Assembly: GCA_963815935.1 (NCBI GenBank)
Contig: CAWFIL010000002.1
Span: forward strand, 248,001 to 312,000
Reading direction: 5' to 3'
Source: JARIHD01 sp963815935
Lineage (GTDB): Bacteria > Patescibacteriota > Saccharimonadia > Saccharimonadales > UBA4665
Length of the DNA stretch: 64,000 bases
Every line of letters begins with the position of its first letter. Positions within the stretch are counted from its first letter, which is position 1. The notes below the pieces were generated by a model. The model did not search any database, was not told the origin of the DNA, and saw nothing but the letters and a program-made list of their open reading frames with translations. Below, piece by piece: positions 42,084-50,449 of this stretch. The position numbers and the translations under genes are program-made.

Positions 42084-42950
42084 ATGAAAACTCCACGCTA
42101 CACCATCGACACATTGCACCAACAATTCCACGACGATGACGCCTGCCTGGATTACATGTTTCAAAAACAATATGGCGAACTAAAAGCCTGCCCGAAGTGT
42201 GGCGTAGTTAGCCCGAAATACTACCGCGTCCGTAACCGCAAATGCTACGAGTGCAACGATTGCGGCTATCAACTTAGTCCTTTGGCTAACACCATCTTCC
42301 ACAAATCCGATACCCCACTCAAGAAGTGGTTTTACGCTATCTACCTGTTCGGCGTTGGTAAAAACGGTGTGAGTGCGAAGGAAATAGAACGACATTTAGG
42401 TGTTACCTACAAAACTGCTTGGCGCATGGCTAAACAAATCCGCCTCATGATGCAGCAAAATGGCAATCCGCTTTCAGGTATCGTTGAGGCTGACGAAACC
42501 TACATTGGCGGCAAGGCTAAACTTGATCGGAAGTTCGATAATAAGACCGCCGTAGTGGGGATTGTTGAAAAAAAGAAAGGCATCGGCCAAGTCAAAGCCT
42601 TTGCCACTAAGCAAGCCGACGCTACGGTTACCTTGCCATTCCTACGAGCCAACATCGAAGCTGGTTCAGTCTTGCATACTGACGATAGCCGCATTTATTC
42701 GCGCGTCAAACGAGACTTCACCCATGCGTTCGTCAATCACAGCAAGTTAGAGTACGTTAAGTCCGGCGTCCATACGAACACGATTGAGGGCTTTTGGGGT
42801 CAGCTCAAGCGCTCTTTAGACGGAACCTATCACTGTGTTAGTCCGAAGTATCTTCAGTTTTATGTGAATGAGTTTGTGTATCGCTATAACCATCGGGACG
42901 TTGCGGCTTTTCCGGCTTTGCTGGAAGCGGCTGTGAAGCGCGTTCAATAA
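42084..42950 (+). CDS. IS1595-family (ISXO2-like) transposase
   Basis: A 288-aa protein. N-terminal zinc ribbon is C36-PK-C39 and C54/C57-ND-C60. A helix-turn-helix follows (GVSAKEIERHLGVTYKTAWRMAKQ). The DDE-type core has EADETYIGGK (D137), LHTDDSRIYS (D200/D201) and the ISXO2 end motif HTNTIEGFWGQLKRS. Extended homology to the C terminus shows it is intact. TACACT ends 7 nt before ATG. Confidence 0.93.
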   Translation: MKTPRYTIDTLHQQFHDDDACLDYMFQKQYGELKACPKCGVVSPKYYRVRNRKCYECNDCGYQLSPLANTIFHKSDTPLKKWFYAIYLFGVGKNGVSAKEIERHLGVTYKTAWRMAKQIRLMMQQNGNPLSGIVEADETYIGGKAKLDRKFDNKTAVVGIVEKKKGIGQVKAFATKQADATVTLPFLRANIEAGSVLHTDDSRIYSRVKRDFTHAFVNHSKLEYVKSGVHTNTIEGFWGQLKRSLDGTYHCVSPKYLQFYVNEFVYRYNHRDVAAFPALLEAAVKRVQ

Positions 42951-43056
42951 GGCGCTTGGTATCGTCTTCAACATTAGGATTGCGTTCGGCTTCAGGCAAG
43001 CCTTCTTCGTACTCCTTGATGCTCTTACGGATTTCTTCGTCGGATTTGTCGGGCAT
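42838..43056 (-). CDS. Small hydrophilic protein of unknown function
   Basis: A 72-aa highly charged protein (MPDKSDEEIRKSIKEYEEGL at the N terminus). TAAAAT ends 6 nt before its ATG, the same leaderless geometry as other genes here. Its 3' half lies antisense to the last 113 nt of the transposase gene, so that part may be fortuitous. It could control the transposase by antisense overlap; that is speculation. Confidence 0.5.
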   Translation of the reverse strand: MPDKSDEEIRKSIKEYEEGLPEAERNPNVEDDTKRLIERASQPLPAKPEKPQRPDGYSDTQTHSHKTEDTSD

Positions 43057-43291
43057 ATCTATATTTTAGAATGAGTGTAGCTATCCGTAATAGACGTCGA
43101 TAATTCGTATCTGTTAAGTGAGGTGTTCTATTCGCTTAGGTGAGAGTATAAATATTCATATCGAGGAGTACATCGACTAAAAATATCGTAACCGAAAGAA
43201 CCCTTTTCAAGCATATCTTTATCTGTTAATCGCTTTTTCTTTTCTCCTTCCTTTTATATATACTATATACAGAAACTTTTACCTTATCCGT

Positions 43292-44137
43292 ATGTCAGTA
43301 AATACTGAAACCCGAACTAGCAAGAATCCTACAAGTAAACAATTAGCTGTTCTTAAATTACTGTATCGATTTAGATTTGGTACTACTGACTTATTAGCTA
43401 GAGCTTTAGAACTTAAAGATGGTAGATATATTCATACAAGGTTAGAAGCATTAGTAGCTCAGGAATATATTGGTAAAAACTACGACAGCACCTACAAGCT
43501 AGACGGTAAGCCAGCAACTTACTATCTACTGCCAAAAGCATTCAAGGCGCTAAAGCAGCAGCACAAAGCCACCGGCAAAGAGCTGTCACTCAAGACCCTC
43601 AGAAATGCTTACAAGGACAAAGAAACTTCAAACGAGTTCATTGCTCGTAAGCTCGCAGTATTCAGCATCTACGACAAGCTAAAAGCAGTACATGGCCAAA
43701 ACCTCAAGCTCTGGACGAAAGACCAGCTCAATTTCGACAAGTACGATTACTTCCCACAGCCAAAGCCCGATGTTTACCTGACCATTCTGCCGGAAGGCAT
43801 ACGACCCCGCGAACGGTGCTTCTTCTTGAACTACCTAGACGACGACACGCCGTTTTTTGTGCATGTACGGCGGCTGCAAAAGTGCATTGATTACTTGGAG
43901 GCAAACGAATGGGAGGATGCAACCAGTTCTAAGCTGCGAGGCGTATTGCTTGTTTGTGAATCTACCAGTTTACTAAAGCGAATCCGCAAGAAGTTGGCGC
44001 AGTTAGTAGATGAAGACGAAGCACCACGGTTTTGCTACACCACGTTGCAAGCACTCAGGGGCAACACACTGGAAGATGACGAGGTGTGGCAGATGGTTGG
44101 CAAACCACTGGAAGTGTTTGGGCTGAGGGATATTTAG
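43292..44137 (+). CDS. Replication-relaxation family protein
   Basis: A 281-aa protein with an N-terminal winged-helix segment (TSKQLAVLKLLYRFRFGTTDLLARAL, HTRLEALVAQEYIGK) and the following YYLLPKAFKAL, matching Replic_Relax proteins of plasmids and integrative elements. The role is probably DNA binding in replication or mobilisation. The first 150 nt are much more A/T-rich than the rest. Upstream 43057-43291 is A/T-rich with no gene; a TATATATACTATATAC tract near 43254 could hold a promoter. Confidence 0.7.
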   Translation: MSVNTETRTSKNPTSKQLAVLKLLYRFRFGTTDLLARALELKDGRYIHTRLEALVAQEYIGKNYDSTYKLDGKPATYYLLPKAFKALKQQHKATGKELSLKTLRNAYKDKETSNEFIARKLAVFSIYDKLKAVHGQNLKLWTKDQLNFDKYDYFPQPKPDVYLTILPEGIRPRERCFFLNYLDDDTPFFVHVRRLQKCIDYLEANEWEDATSSKLRGVLLVCESTSLLKRIRKKLAQLVDEDEAPRFCYTTLQALRGNTLEDDEVWQMVGKPLEVFGLRDI

Positions 44138-44138
44138 T

Positions 44139-44192
44139 AACTCTGCTTTGCGAAGCAAGGCGGAGTTGGCCTGTTCCCGGAGGGAATAGGCT
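44139..44192 (+). terminator. Two adjacent hairpins after the replication-relaxation gene
   Basis: AACTC...GAGTT with inner GCTTTGCGAAGC (44139-44167), then GCCTgTTCCC-GGA-GGGAAtAGGC (44169-44191). Neither has a strong T-run; they probably mark the 3' end of that mRNA. Confidence 0.5.
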
Positions 44193-44247
44193 TCGTCAAG
44201 GCTAAAGCCAGTAGAAAAACAGATAAGCTACCCGTATAATGGTGCGT

Positions 44248-44320
44248 GATGCGATGACCGAGAATAGGTGTTAGCTTGCAAAGCTATCCACGGTAGGTTC
44301 ATGTCTACCTCGCATCTCCA
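44248..44320 (+). tRNA. tRNA-Cys(GCA)-like, degenerate D and T loops
   Basis: Acceptor GATGCGA/TCGCATC is perfect (7 bp), discriminator U and encoded CCA are present, and anticodon loop TTGCAAA gives GCA (Cys), with U73 as expected for Cys. D stem ACC/GGT with a 7-nt loop lacks G18G19. T loop TTCATGT lacks A58. Pair 27-43 is T-T. TATAAT (44235-44240) ends 7 nt upstream, putting transcription start at or next to the first tRNA base. It lies inside the transposon. Confidence 0.75.
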
Positions 44321-44328
44321 AAAAATCT

Positions 44329-45297
44329 ATGACTGCACAAGAATACATCACGGCCGAGCTAGAGAAGCTCAAACAGCCAAGCACTCATGTAGACATTGGC
44401 GACACTCCGCTTGAAGAAGCGATTTTAGCGCGCGTCCTATCAAAGAAATTCCGTAAGCTCAAAGTAGATCAAGCCACCATAGATTTCTGCAAAGAGTCTA
44501 TCAAGATTGCCCTGTCCGAGAACGGGCCGCTATCAATCGGCTGCGTACATGGTGGCACAAAACTGTGGCGCTTCGAGGAGTACCCCGAAGTAGACTGGTC
44601 TGAACTCTTTAATATGATTTACTACGCCAAATGGATGCGCTACATCGCAGAAGTCTATGAGCCTGGCGTTGTCTTAGAATACTTTTCAATGGACGTGGTG
44701 CAATTACGCCTAAACAATTTGCATCGTTCCGAAACAGACCAGTACACTCAGTCTTTTGAAAAGATAATCGAGTGGATGAAGCAGTATTTGCCTGACAACA
44801 TTCGCTTTACTCACCGTCGCTATGGCGACGCCTACAAAGACTTATCTGAGTACGATGACGAGCTAGAAATTGCCATGAAGACTGTCAGCGACGAATTAGG
44901 CAGCAAGCTGCCCGTCCTGACACCAGAACAGAAGTACATGACCGAGCTGAATGTCCGTGTTACGCCAGAGCAGGAAAAAGACCCATTGTGGCGTGAGAAG
45001 AATGAACACATGCACTTAGCCGTAGAGCGCACTAAGGCTATGGACGACTATGTAAGCGACAAGCGCTTCATTCCTGTTTGCCCTACACCATGGCCTGGCG
45101 TGATTGCCACGGGTAGTACAAAGAAATCTTTTGCCAAGTTTTGGTATGCGGTTGGTGCGCTTGAACCTTCCGGCGACAGTTACGCCCAAGTCGTGCTCAC
45201 TCCAAAGCAGCTTAAAGCCGCTAAGTTTGATTGGGAGAGTATCGAGTTCTCTGGGCTTTCTGGCAAAAACTTTAAGAAGATTCGAGTAATCAAATGA
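44329..45297 (+). CDS. Unknown transposon passenger, possibly isocyanide-synthase-like
   Basis: A 322-aa soluble protein starting 8 nt after the tRNA-Cys-like gene. The stretch with DWSELFNMIYYAKWMRYIAE, VYEPGVVLEYFSMDVVQLRL and YTQSFEKIIEWM recalls the order of elements in isocyanide synthases (PvcA/DIT1). Their PAFPxK motif is not seen, so this is a weak idea. No other family recognised. It overlaps the VOC gene by 4 nt. Confidence 0.5.
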   Translation: MTAQEYITAELEKLKQPSTHVDIGDTPLEEAILARVLSKKFRKLKVDQATIDFCKESIKIALSENGPLSIGCVHGGTKLWRFEEYPEVDWSELFNMIYYAKWMRYIAEVYEPGVVLEYFSMDVVQLRLNNLHRSETDQYTQSFEKIIEWMKQYLPDNIRFTHRRYGDAYKDLSEYDDELEIAMKTVSDELGSKLPVLTPEQKYMTELNVRVTPEQEKDPLWREKNEHMHLAVERTKAMDDYVSDKRFIPVCPTPWPGVIATGSTKKSFAKFWYAVGALEPSGDSYAQVVLTPKQLKAAKFDWESIEFSGLSGKNFKKIRVIK

Positions 45298-45743
45298 AGG
45301 AAGACACCACTAACCATCTACAGCTTGAGTTGCATGTCCCAGATTTTAACGCCGCACTCGACTTCTACGGTAAGCTAGGATTCAAAAAAGCTTGGCATCG
45401 CAATGAAGGTAACGCTGGCGATTACCTAGTAATGGAACGTGAGGGCACTATTCTAAACTTCTGGCCCGGGAACGAGAAGGTTTGGGAACAGTCTTACTTC
45501 AAGCAATTTCCTAAAGACACCAAGCGAGGCTATGGAGTTGAAATTGTGATCCCTGTTGACGACATCGAAGCTTATTACGAGAAGGTAAAACAATTTGCTA
45601 ATATCTCCTCCGAGCTTCAACTCAGGCCCTGGGGGATAAGAGATTTTCGTATCGAAGACCCGTTCGGTTTCTACCTACGTCTTACTGAACGCCACAATAT
45701 ACTTAGCCCAGATTATGCCGTACCTACAGGGTTAGATGGGTAA
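45294..45743 (+). CDS. VOC superfamily protein (glyoxalase/bleomycin-resistance fold)
   Basis: A 149-aa protein: LQLELHVPDFNAALDFYGKLGFKKAW in the first beta-alpha-beta-beta-beta unit and RPWGIRDFRIEDPFGFYLRLTE in the second, the usual VOC layout. Family members are metal-dependent lyases, dioxygenases or drug-binding proteins. Translationally coupled to the 322-aa gene, so they may act together. Confidence 0.85.
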   Translation: MKEDTTNHLQLELHVPDFNAALDFYGKLGFKKAWHRNEGNAGDYLVMEREGTILNFWPGNEKVWEQSYFKQFPKDTKRGYGVEIVIPVDDIEAYYEKVKQFANISSELQLRPWGIRDFRIEDPFGFYLRLTERHNILSPDYAVPTGLDG

Positions 45744-45745
45744 TA

Positions 45746-46720
45746 ATGCTTTCACTGACTAATCAAGCTCTCGAGAAATTCGACAATCAGCACGATCTCG
45801 AGCGAATGTGCGCAGACGTATTAAACGAGCTTGGGTACCAGGAAATAACCCCCATTGCCCCCAGAGGGGGTGGCGACGGTGGCAGAGATATAACATTTAC
45901 GCCTGGTAACAATGAAAAAGGTCTGGCGTGTGTCACCCTGAGAAAAGACAGTGACCAAAAATTCAAAGAAGACTTTCACCAACGCAGCAAGGGCGAGTGT
46001 CAACTTTATGTTCTTTTTACCACTCAATATCTATCTGCCGCACAGAAGCTGGCTTACGAAAAATACTGCGTTAATGATCTAGAGGCTAGGTTAGTTATCT
46101 ATGATCTTGAAGGACTTCGGAGCGTTTTAGATACTGCCTTAAAATCGATTAGAAAACGCTACCTAAATATTGATGACGATGGTTCGGCAAAAATAAGAGG
46201 TAGCATCAAGAAGATCCTAAAATACCCCGATACGCTAGCTCAGAATAATCACAAAGACCGGACGGGCTACGCCGAGTGGAAGCTGACCAACCCAGCCACC
46301 AGAGAAATATTCTATAGCTTAATTGATACTGACGACGAAGAACTAGAGCAAGTGCCCGACATTGGTGCCGCCTTACTAAAATACAGGGAGCACTACTACT
46401 CCATGCGCCAAAGTACTGATGAACTTGTCAGGTTGTGTAGAAAGCAAATTTCGGAGCAGTCTTTAACGGAGTACCAGATCATACATGGCTGGAAGATATA
46501 TTTTGATTATTTCCTTGCAAGGTCGTTTGGCAATACAGCAGAGCAAACCAAAAAAGCGACGGCAACCAACTATGGCATTACAGTTGAAGACTGTGAGCGG
46601 GTATATAGCGAAATGGCTGCGAATACAGAGATCAGTGGAAAGCTTCGGAAAATTAATGAGGCATCAGAAAAACTCGCTAAAATTGGTGACGAACTAGTCT
46701 CAGCTCTAGGATTGAAATAA
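45746..46720 (+). CDS. Restriction-endonuclease-like (Mrr/PD-(D/E)XK) protein
   Basis: A 324-aa protein whose first 130 residues follow the Mrr-like nuclease pattern: an N-terminal helix with E19 and D24, then GGGDGGRDITF (D48), then ACVTLRKDSD (K67). The usual E or Q two places before K67 is Leu, so activity may be reduced or the alignment shifted. The helical C-terminal part is unrecognised. It lies 2 nt after the VOC gene. No methyltransferase is near, so a type IV or abortive defence role is possible. Confidence 0.65.
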   Translation: MLSLTNQALEKFDNQHDLERMCADVLNELGYQEITPIAPRGGGDGGRDITFTPGNNEKGLACVTLRKDSDQKFKEDFHQRSKGECQLYVLFTTQYLSAAQKLAYEKYCVNDLEARLVIYDLEGLRSVLDTALKSIRKRYLNIDDDGSAKIRGSIKKILKYPDTLAQNNHKDRTGYAEWKLTNPATREIFYSLIDTDDEELEQVPDIGAALLKYREHYYSMRQSTDELVRLCRKQISEQSLTEYQIIHGWKIYFDYFLARSFGNTAEQTKKATATNYGITVEDCERVYSEMAANTEISGKLRKINEASEKLAKIGDELVSALGLK

Positions 46721-46878
46721 TTCGCTGCACCCACCTTGAGCCGCAGGAGCTGACCAAAACGAGCCGCTTGAAGTTTAATGATGGCAACAAAATTGTGAAG
46801 CTTGGCGGCGAACGATGCAACAGCATTGAGCAACTCAATAAAAATATTCAGACCATTGCCGGGGATAAGCCTAAATAG
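46717..46878 (+). pseudogene. Possible truncated C-terminal coding fragment
   Basis: A frame open from inside the end of the preceding gene to TAG at 46876-46878, with coding-like composition (LKFNDGNKIVKLGGERC) but no start codon or ribosome-binding site. It may be the end of a gene lost during transposon assembly. The remainder to 46942 is the right transposon end. Confidence 0.35.
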
Positions 46879-46913
46879 TCCTAGCGCATATGCCGCACAG
46901 GGCACCTCTTTAA

Positions 46914-46942
46914 CTATTCCATGACGTTAGGGGATACTCTCG
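46914..46942 (-). repeat. Right terminal inverted repeat
   Basis: Reading inward on the minus strand: CGAGAGTATCCCC then TAACGTCATGGAATAG, matching the left end at 25 of 29 positions. Confidence 0.85.
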
Positions 46943-46950
46943 AGAAAAAC
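46943..46950. repeat. Target-site duplication, right copy
   Basis: AGAAAAAC, identical to 42028-42035. Confidence 0.85.
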
Positions 46951-46977
46951 CCAATGCAGAAGTCGGTGGTCTGATGG

Positions 46978-47475
46978 CTAATATGGGCAGACAGTGGTGA
47001 GCGTGCGATTTTGGATGGGCTGTCCTTCGACAACAAGAGCGTGGTTCTCCCAGTAGGCTTTGCTTTGCTTGGTTTCGTCTTCGGTGCCGGGTATAGCTGG
47101 GGCGTTATGCCCAAGCCATGCGTCATAGAGCTCGTATTCGCCGTCGCTGTCCCGCTTGAGAACCAAGGTTACATAACTTGTTTGCTCTGGCGCGCGCCGC
47201 CGTACAAAGCGACAATAGGTGTCGTGGTTGACTCGTTTGGCGTACAGGATATGATCCTTGGCTGTCGTTTCAACGATACTGCAGTTGCCAACCGTACGAC
47301 CGACGTTAAATTCGATGGTAGACCGATCGGCGGTAATATCTATGGCTTGTAGAAGCTCTTTGGCTAGGGTGGCAATATGAGGCTGCCAAGAAATGTTTGC
47401 GCTAGCAGGCGACTTGATGAGATCAACATAGACGGCAACGCCGTTTTTAGTAGTGGCTATTGGGTGCTTGATCAT
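46978..47475 (-). CDS. Protein of unknown function
   Basis: A 165-aa soluble protein from the ATG at 47475 (MIKHPIATTKNGVAVYVDLI); an upstream ATG at 47541 would add 22 residues. The C-terminal part with YVTLVLKRDSDGEYELYDAWLG and a W-E-N-H-A segment looks like a compact beta-rich domain. It recalls small toxin-like domains, but no assignment is possible. It lies just outside the transposon. Confidence 0.6.
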   Translation of the reverse strand: MIKHPIATTKNGVAVYVDLIKSPASANISWQPHIATLAKELLQAIDITADRSTIEFNVGRTVGNCSIVETTAKDHILYAKRVNHDTYCRFVRRRAPEQTSYVTLVLKRDSDGEYELYDAWLGHNAPAIPGTEDETKQSKAYWENHALVVEGQPIQNRTLTTVCPY

Positions 47476-47634
47476 AAAAGGGCCTTTTGCTCGCAGAGCT
47501 CTTATGTTGTTGAGTCTTAGCAGCTGCCAAGCACCCTCCATAAGTGATTACGTCGCTGACTCGTTATCTATAAGTATACACCTCTGGGGCGTTTTTGTGT
47601 AATGAGGGGTGCGGATGGGTGGTATAGTAGGCAT

Positions 47635-48276
47635 ATGGCTCTCCGAAAACTCAAAGTACCAAAACATCACAAAGCAGCAACTAAGACGATCCCTAGGCCG
47701 GACGCACCTGCGACAGCAGGCATCGCGACGACTAACTTGCCAATGCAAGCCGAGCAACTATTACATAGCCCCAAGAACGTTAGGCTATTCGAAAATACCT
47801 TAAACCAGATTAACGCCTTTTATGATGCGGCCTTTGCCGGGGGCAAGGAAGTATTGCCGATTTTTGTCGGGGTTACTGCTGCCGGCCTTATGATTGAGCT
47901 ATCGGCGATACGCGACAGATCGCAAAGCGGCCAGCCAGTGCGTGCCGCTGACCTTACCGTGTTTACATACAAACTCGGTACAGATTTGCCGCACGATATC
48001 CAGCCTCGTGAGATCGCTGAAGTCAATATGGTCAAGGGCCAGGAGCAGATTCGCCTGCATAGTGAGGAGTTTCCAATGCCGGATGTCCATGATGGCAAAG
48101 AGTTGGCTCGTTGGCGTTTTACAGAAGCAGAAACAATCCAGCTACAAACGATGGGCATTTACGAGATTCAACCCGAAAACTACAACGAGATTAGCTACGG
48201 ACACGGTATTAAGGCCTTGGGTGGCAGCGAAGAGCCGATCCTGGCGCTCCAGCATTTTGCCACAGAACTTATTTAG
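47635..48276 (+). CDS. Soluble protein of unknown function
   Basis: A 213-aa protein. Residues about 40-140 contain a hydrophobic core (GKEVLPIFVGVTAAGLMIEL) and GYGHGIK-like glycine turns near the end. The extended -10 TGGTATAGT ends 6 nt before the ATG at 47635, fixing the start and implying a leaderless mRNA. It overlaps the opposing gene by 4 nt. No family recognised. Confidence 0.6.
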   Translation: MALRKLKVPKHHKAATKTIPRPDAPATAGIATTNLPMQAEQLLHSPKNVRLFENTLNQINAFYDAAFAGGKEVLPIFVGVTAAGLMIELSAIRDRSQSGQPVRAADLTVFTYKLGTDLPHDIQPREIAEVNMVKGQEQIRLHSEEFPMPDVHDGKELARWRFTEAETIQLQTMGIYEIQPENYNEISYGHGIKALGGSEEPILALQHFATELI

Positions 48277-49439
48277 CCAAACATGGCAACCGGCCCACCC
48301 AAACGTTTGCGGATTTTTTTGAGCCGGCCAAGCACATAGCCAATGTCGTAGCTATCATCGTATGCGTGGATGTTGAGCGCCTCACGCTGGATTTGTGAGC
48401 CAAACTCGCACAGGTGCAGGTCTCTCATTTCGGCAGTGATATCAGGCACATTACTAAAGCTGCGATCGGATACGGCGCGGTATCTTTCGGTGCCCCTAAA
48501 GTCTTGGTCATCTGACCAAAAATCGCTTACGCCCAAACCAGCATCAAGCTTTTGGATTAAACGGCGCGGCGAGATGATGAGTCTTGCGTCGTGCACTCTG
48601 GCATCGCGGTCGCTGAAGCTGCCGTATTCGTGGTCAATTCTCCATATAAGTTCATGCGTTTCGGCCATAGTGTCTTCGGGGCTGTAGCCACCCACTTTAC
48701 GATATTCGATAGCGCCAAAGCCCGGACCTGGCTCGAAAAAACGATACACTAGCTGCGAAACCTCGGGGTCTTCGAACCAACGGATGACATGGTTCATATT
48801 GGGCAGATGTGCCGGGTGGGTGTGCCCGATATCGGCTAACACTGTTGCCAAACCGCAAGTGGCACGATTAAAGGCGTATGCCATCCGCATGTTGCGGAGG
48901 TGCAGGGCATTCAAGCCCTCTTGATCGGCATCGTGGCCGAGCAGCAGGCCATCTGGTCGTATGAGAGGCATAACGACTTCTGTTCCGAGCTTTCGGATGC
49001 GGCCAATGGATATCGGGGTCTGTTCTTGGCCCTCAAAGAAGCCAAATGGTATCTGAGGATTGTCGGCTATAAATCGGTTTACCGTGCGTCGTGTTCGCGC
49101 TGCCTCTCGTGCGTCGACATCATCGGGCCAGTTGAGGTAGCCCGCGATTAACGTGCTGGGCATGCGTCGTTGTCGTCCGTAGAGCGCTAGCGCCTGGCTG
49201 ACAAAGTTTGACTCCTGAAAGGAAATGGGTATTGCAATGCCGATGTCCGCCTCGGTCGTTGCTTTAAATGCAGGCGTGCTGTGGCTAAATAGGTGGTCAA
49301 TGCTCTCTGCCACGGTCTCTTGATAGGCGAGGGGCTGACCCTCAAAGAACTCGCCGATGCCGTCGCCGATAGGAGCTTGCGTTACGTTCTCAAGAACCTC
49401 CCATAGTCGGGAGGTTCCTCTGGCCTCAGCTGCACTCAT
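48273..49439 (-). CDS. GT-A-like glycosyltransferase candidate
   Basis: A 388-aa protein. IGIAIPISFQESNFVSQALALYGRQ at about 65-90 looks like the first strand and helix of a family-2 glycosyltransferase, and PDGLLLGHDADQEGLN at about 160-180 supplies a D-x-D-like metal motif. The C-terminal half is unrecognised. The assignment is tentative. TATAAT on the minus strand ends 10 nt before ATG. Confidence 0.5.
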   Translation of the reverse strand: MSAAEARGTSRLWEVLENVTQAPIGDGIGEFFEGQPLAYQETVAESIDHLFSHSTPAFKATTEADIGIAIPISFQESNFVSQALALYGRQRRMPSTLIAGYLNWPDDVDAREAARTRRTVNRFIADNPQIPFGFFEGQEQTPISIGRIRKLGTEVVMPLIRPDGLLLGHDADQEGLNALHLRNMRMAYAFNRATCGLATVLADIGHTHPAHLPNMNHVIRWFEDPEVSQLVYRFFEPGPGFGAIEYRKVGGYSPEDTMAETHELIWRIDHEYGSFSDRDARVHDARLIISPRRLIQKLDAGLGVSDFWSDDQDFRGTERYRAVSDRSFSNVPDITAEMRDLHLCEFGSQIQREALNIHAYDDSYDIGYVLGRLKKIRKRLGGPVAMFG

Positions 49440-49494
49440 AGACTACCGGATTATAAAATATACCCGGAATGAGCACAACTTATTGTGCGGCACG

Positions 49495-49722
49495 TTAGTT
49501 GGTCGCGAAGCCTGGGCCAAAATCGGGGAAGGCGAGGCGCATGTCGGCCAAGAAGGCTGCTGTCTCTTGCTGCTGCCCCGTAACAGGCTCGGTGCTGGTC
49601 ATATCAACGATAACCTCGCCGCCGGTCATGGCACCGCCGCCTAGGTTTTGGGTTGTTTCGAGGCCGGCTGCCCAGCGATCCCAGTCGCCAAATTCTGCAC
49701 CGCCAAGTGTTAGTGTTGGCAT
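49495..49722 (-). CDS. Small soluble protein of unknown function
   Basis: A 75-aa protein with a Gly-rich middle and no membrane segment. AAGGA precedes the ATG on the minus strand. No family recognised. Confidence 0.5.
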   Translation of the reverse strand: MPTLTLGGAEFGDWDRWAAGLETTQNLGGGAMTGGEVIVDMTSTEPVTGQQQETAAFLADMRLAFPDFGPGFATN

Positions 49723-49836
49723 ATCAAATCCTTGTTAACGGAAATTAGTATTTTACTCGCTTAAGCTAATCTGCAAAGTAGATTCTTTGGCCGAGATGTG
49801 CGCTAACTTGCATCTTACCACTGGTACAATAGTGGC

Positions 49837-50427
49837 ATGACTAAACCGACAACGATTATTTTTGATTGCTTTGGCGTTATTTACCAAGATGCCTTTAAAC
49901 AGTTTTTGGAAGATCACGTACACGAGCTAACCCAGCCTCGCGGCCACTACTACGACCTGGCCAAACAGAACGAGCTTGGCTTTTTGTCTGACGACGGCTT
50001 TTATCAAGCTTTTGCTGCCGACACGGGTCTGCCAGCTGGGGACATTAAGCGGACCTTTAATGACGTCAACTGTCTGAACGGTAAGGTTGTGGAGTTATTG
50101 CAAGAGCTGCAGGCTACGCGGCAGTACAAGATTGGCATGCTCACTAACATTGAGCGTAGTTTTTTGCAGAAATTTTTGGATAACCACGGGATCGGACACC
50201 TGTTTGACCAAGTACTGGCTTCGTCGGAGACGGCGCACGTTAAGCCAGAGCGTGAAATTTTTGAGGTAATGGAAGCGCGTATTGGTACACCGTTCGGCGA
50301 ATGGTATTTTGTCGACGACTCGCAAACTAACATTGAGGCGGCGCGTAGCTACGGCATTGCCGGGCATGTATTTACTGACACCGGCGATTTGCGTGAAGCG
50401 CTGCACCAAGCCGATATCCTGGTATGA
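49837..50427 (+). CDS. HAD-IA family hydrolase
   Basis: A 196-aa protein. IIFDCFGVIY gives the motif I Asp (D-x-F variant), MLTNIE motif II, KPEREIFEV the Lys and WYFVDDSQTNIEAA motif III/IV. Resembles YihX-type sugar phosphatases and 2-haloacid-dehalogenase-like members. The extended -10 TGGTACAAT ends 6 nt before ATG. Confidence 0.85.
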   Translation: MTKPTTIIFDCFGVIYQDAFKQFLEDHVHELTQPRGHYYDLAKQNELGFLSDDGFYQAFAADTGLPAGDIKRTFNDVNCLNGKVVELLQELQATRQYKIGMLTNIERSFLQKFLDNHGIGHLFDQVLASSETAHVKPEREIFEVMEARIGTPFGEWYFVDDSQTNIEAARSYGIAGHVFTDTGDLREALHQADILV

Positions 50428-50449
50428 TAAAGCAAACAGAAGGGTTTTT

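Larger units (their letters stand above)
42036..46942. mobile_element. IS1595-family transposon with passenger genes (4,907 bp)
   Basis: Ends are 29-bp imperfect inverted repeats, 42036-42064 and 46914-46942 (25 of 29 positions identical), flanked by a perfect 8-bp duplication. Inside, left to right: IS1595-type transposase, small minus-strand gene, replication-relaxation-like protein, tRNA-Cys-like gene, unknown 322-aa protein, VOC protein, restriction-endonuclease-like protein and an open fragment. The intact transposase, ends and duplication suggest a recent insertion. Confidence 0.88.
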
